This document shows positions 62,263 to 64,000 of a stretch of DNA of 64,000 nucleotides, piece by piece. Made by a program: the position numbers and the translations under genes. A model generated the notes under the pieces. That model was not told the origin of the DNA. It did not search any database and worked only from the letters and a program-made list of their open reading frames with translations. Positions within the stretch are counted from its first letter, which is position 1, and each line of letters starts with the position of its first letter. The stretch covers positions 40,294 to 104,293 of the forward strand of contig JAKPEO010000121.1 in NCBI GenBank assembly GCA_029551925.1. The letters are read 5' to 3'. This DNA comes from a bacterium (GTDB lineage Bacteria > JAGOBX01).

Positions 62263-63471
62263 ATGCAAAAAAATAAAAATTATCTCTCAATATTTTTTTC
62301 AGAAGTAGATGACCAATTAAGCGGAATTATTACAAATTATAATCAACTTAAAGAAAATCCAGAAAACAAAGATGCTATAAATGTCATATTTAGATACATT
62401 CATACAGTCAAAGGAAACTCCGGCACTTGCGGCTTGAAAAACATCTCAAAATTAGCGCATTCAATAGAAAATATTTTCGGCGCGCTGCGCGATGACAAAC
62501 TAAATTTTTCTAATGACGCGGCAAAATTAATTGAAAATGGCCTGGCGATACTTTCAGAAAATTTAGAACACATCAAAAACGACCCGGATTTTGACGACAA
62601 CTTGAATTTTGATGATTACGCTTCGCAAGTTGAAGCATTATTAACAAATAAACCACAGACCCAACAAGCGCCAAAAATCAAAATATCCAATAAAATAATA
62701 TTCACAAAAGACGAAGTTGAAAATCTCCGTAAAAAATACAAAACATATTTATTCGGCAAAGCGACAATAATTTTTCAAACAAGCGATTTATTTGCAGATA
62801 TAAAAATGTTTCAATTTCTATTGTTTTTAGAAAGCAAAAATTTTGAGATTATCAAAATGATACCTGAACAAGAACATATTGGCCAGGAATATTTTTCAGC
62901 TGATATGTGCAATCATAAAATTGAAATTATCTTTCCGCCTGATAAAAATAGCGAATTAATAATAAATCAAGGTTTAGAATTTCATTCGCCGTCAATAGAA
63001 AATTCGAGTATCGAAAAAAACGATATTCGCAATTTTTTAGATAAAAAGAAAAAAAGCAAACAGATGCTTAATCTTCCGGAAAAATTTTTATATACTATCA
63101 TTCTCAAAATCGGCGAAGTAAAAATCGGAATTTTATGTCTCAATATAATTTACATAGTAAATTTTAATCCGAATGTGTTCATATATACTGGCGAAAATTC
63201 TATCGGATTGTTCAGATACCTTGACAAAATAGTGCCGATTGTTAATTTATCTAAAACTTATAAAGTAACTGACTTTGATAAAATTTTACTTATCGACACA
63301 GCAAACGGAGTATTAGGCGTATTATTCACTGAAATATTGGATATTAAGCGGACTGCTATTTCTGAAATTTTAATTGATTTTTCAACAAACAATATTATAT
63401 TTTTACATAATACCGAAAAGATAAATATTATTGACGGAAATAAATTACTGGATTACAAAAATGAAATTTAG
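62263..63471 (+). CDS. Kinase-less CheA-like protein: Hpt plus CheW-like domain
   Basis: Residues 1-110 are a CheA P1-type phosphotransfer domain with the phosphohistidine H47 in YIHTVKGNSGTCGL. Residues about 155-245 have alternating strands and helices like a CheA P2-type domain. Residues about 285-395 resemble a CheW/P5 coupling domain (LPEKFLYTIILKIGEVKIG, RYLDKIVPIVNLS). The dimerisation and ATP-binding kinase domains of CheA are absent. It may dock to receptors and relay or buffer phosphate for another kinase. It overlaps the next gene by 11 bases. Confidence 0.75.
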   Translation: MQKNKNYLSIFFSEVDDQLSGIITNYNQLKENPENKDAINVIFRYIHTVKGNSGTCGLKNISKLAHSIENIFGALRDDKLNFSNDAAKLIENGLAILSENLEHIKNDPDFDDNLNFDDYASQVEALLTNKPQTQQAPKIKISNKIIFTKDEVENLRKKYKTYLFGKATIIFQTSDLFADIKMFQFLLFLESKNFEIIKMIPEQEHIGQEYFSADMCNHKIEIIFPPDKNSELIINQGLEFHSPSIENSSIEKNDIRNFLDKKKKSKQMLNLPEKFLYTIILKIGEVKIGILCLNIIYIVNFNPNVFIYTGENSIGLFRYLDKIVPIVNLSKTYKVTDFDKILLIDTANGVLGVLFTEILDIKRTAISEILIDFSTNNIIFLHNTEKINIIDGNKLLDYKNEI

Positions 63472-64000
63472 ATTTAATATTTTTTCATTAGCTTCGCAAA
63501 GTTTGGCGATAAAATTTACTTTATTTATTTTGGCATTATTGCTGATAATCATATCATTATTAATCTGGCTTAATTTAAGAAGCACTTTGGATATAATGAA
63601 CAATCAAAACACAACATTTATCGATAACAGCCAAAATCTAATTCAAAAAAATTTCGATTATGCTATTACTCAAATTACTGAGTTATTAAATAAGCAATTC
63701 AAAGAAACCACTGAAATGATGACTGCGAGTTTGACGCAAGCGACAATGCAAAAAGGTAAAGCAGTAATATCTAATTTATCAGGACAGATAGGCAATGCCA
63801 TTGCAAATTATGATTTTGGTTTTGCTGTCACAGCATTTAATGAAATATTCAAAAACGACGAAACCGTAGTATATGCTGCATTAATAGACAGTTCAAAAAA
63901 TGCGATGTTCTACAAAATATCTGGAAATTTTTTGACAAAGAAAAAAAATATCAAAGACGAAAATTTTTATGATAATTCTGAATATGAAGGAAAAACTATA
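63461..64000 (+). CDS. Membrane-bound sensor protein, 3' end beyond the window
   Basis: An open frame of 180 codons runs off the window. It starts with a cytoplasmic stub, one membrane helix (about 18-40) and then a helical, polar extracytoplasmic region with long heptad-like stretches. This looks like the start of a chemoreceptor, cyclase or histidine kinase input domain; no output domain is visible. Its ATG lies inside the end of the Hpt-CheW gene, so the two are probably cotranslated and functionally linked. Confidence 0.68.
   Translation, partial: MKFRFNIFSLASQSLAIKFTLFILALLLIIISLLIWLNLRSTLDIMNNQNTTFIDNSQNLIQKNFDYAITQITELLNKQFKETTEMMTASLTQATMQKGKAVISNLSGQIGNAIANYDFGFAVTAFNEIFKNDETVVYAALIDSSKNAMFYKISGNFLTKKKNIKDENFYDNSEYEGKTI

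Noticed and set aside
1-64000. tRNA, rRNA, CRISPR arrays and insertion sequences
   Set aside because: I looked through the intergenic gaps and saw no cloverleaf-like sequence with a TTC-loop, no regularly spaced repeats and no transposase ORF.

Overview
The window is a gene-dense, strongly AT-rich stretch of a bacterial chromosome, with most genes on the minus strand in short, tightly packed or overlapping operons. LptB, two lipoprotein-type signal sequences and abundant glycan-building genes point to a diderm cell with lipopolysaccharide. Hydroxylamine reductase (Hcp), ferredoxin-rich oxidoreductases and a ferredoxin-linked glutamate synthase point to an anaerobe. CheV, a nitrate-sensor-type chemoreceptor and a CheA-like protein indicate chemotaxis. 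I cannot name the phylum. At least two broken genes, several enzyme-fold proteins with lost active-site residues, and pathway genes standing alone (hisH, trpB, glyS, leuA, leuC) suggest a lineage with scattered operons and some gene decay.

Layout. 1-7.2 kb (minus): leuS (cut by the window edge), a GT39 membrane protein, a GAF plus degenerate GGDEF protein, cheV, an unknown membrane-anchored protein and a lipoprotein. 7.5-10.5 kb (plus): hisH, a TPR lipoprotein and a YggS-type PLP protein. 10.6-14.7 kb (minus): a yejB-like permease broken by an in-frame stop, a transketolase, an unknown basic protein and a GT2 enzyme. 14.8-23.8 kb (minus): a beta-CASP nuclease, ptsI-ptsH-rapZ-hprK-ptsN-hpf-lptB and a LeuA-type synthase. 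24-30.2 kb (minus): surface-glycan genes, including two GT4 enzymes fused in one ORF and a Wzt-like ATPase. 30.3-33.6 kb (plus): pssA, leuC, clpP, engB. 33.7-36.2 kb (minus): a dual cNMP-domain protein and an NtrC-type sigma-54 activator. 36.3-38.5 kb (plus): pyk and mtgA. 38.5-50 kb (minus): recX, prmC, rlmB, glyS, trpB, tig, ybeY, pgpH and several partly degenerate proteins. 50.2-56.7 kb (minus): a split, archaeal-type glutamate synthase operon. 56.7-62.1 kb (minus): a NIT-domain chemoreceptor, a decayed nuclease remnant, hcp and its ferredoxin partner. 62.3 kb to the end (plus): a kinase-less CheA-like protein and a truncated membrane sensor.

The most interesting element is the glutamate synthase operon. 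Its mRNA leader begins a few bases after a near-consensus promoter. It opens with a perfect 10-bp hairpin carrying a hexaloop with A at position 1 and G at position 4. A second hairpin with an A1/G4 hexaloop follows, and then a weaker third. This is the signature of an ANTAR-protein RNA target. The last gene of the same gene cluster encodes a double-GAF-ANTAR protein. Together they look like a self-contained RNA-antitermination circuit for nitrogen assimilation. Beside it lie a nitrate/nitrite-type chemoreceptor and an hcp operon with a class-II FNR/HcpR-like operator, so the 50-62 kb region appears devoted to inorganic and organic nitrogen.
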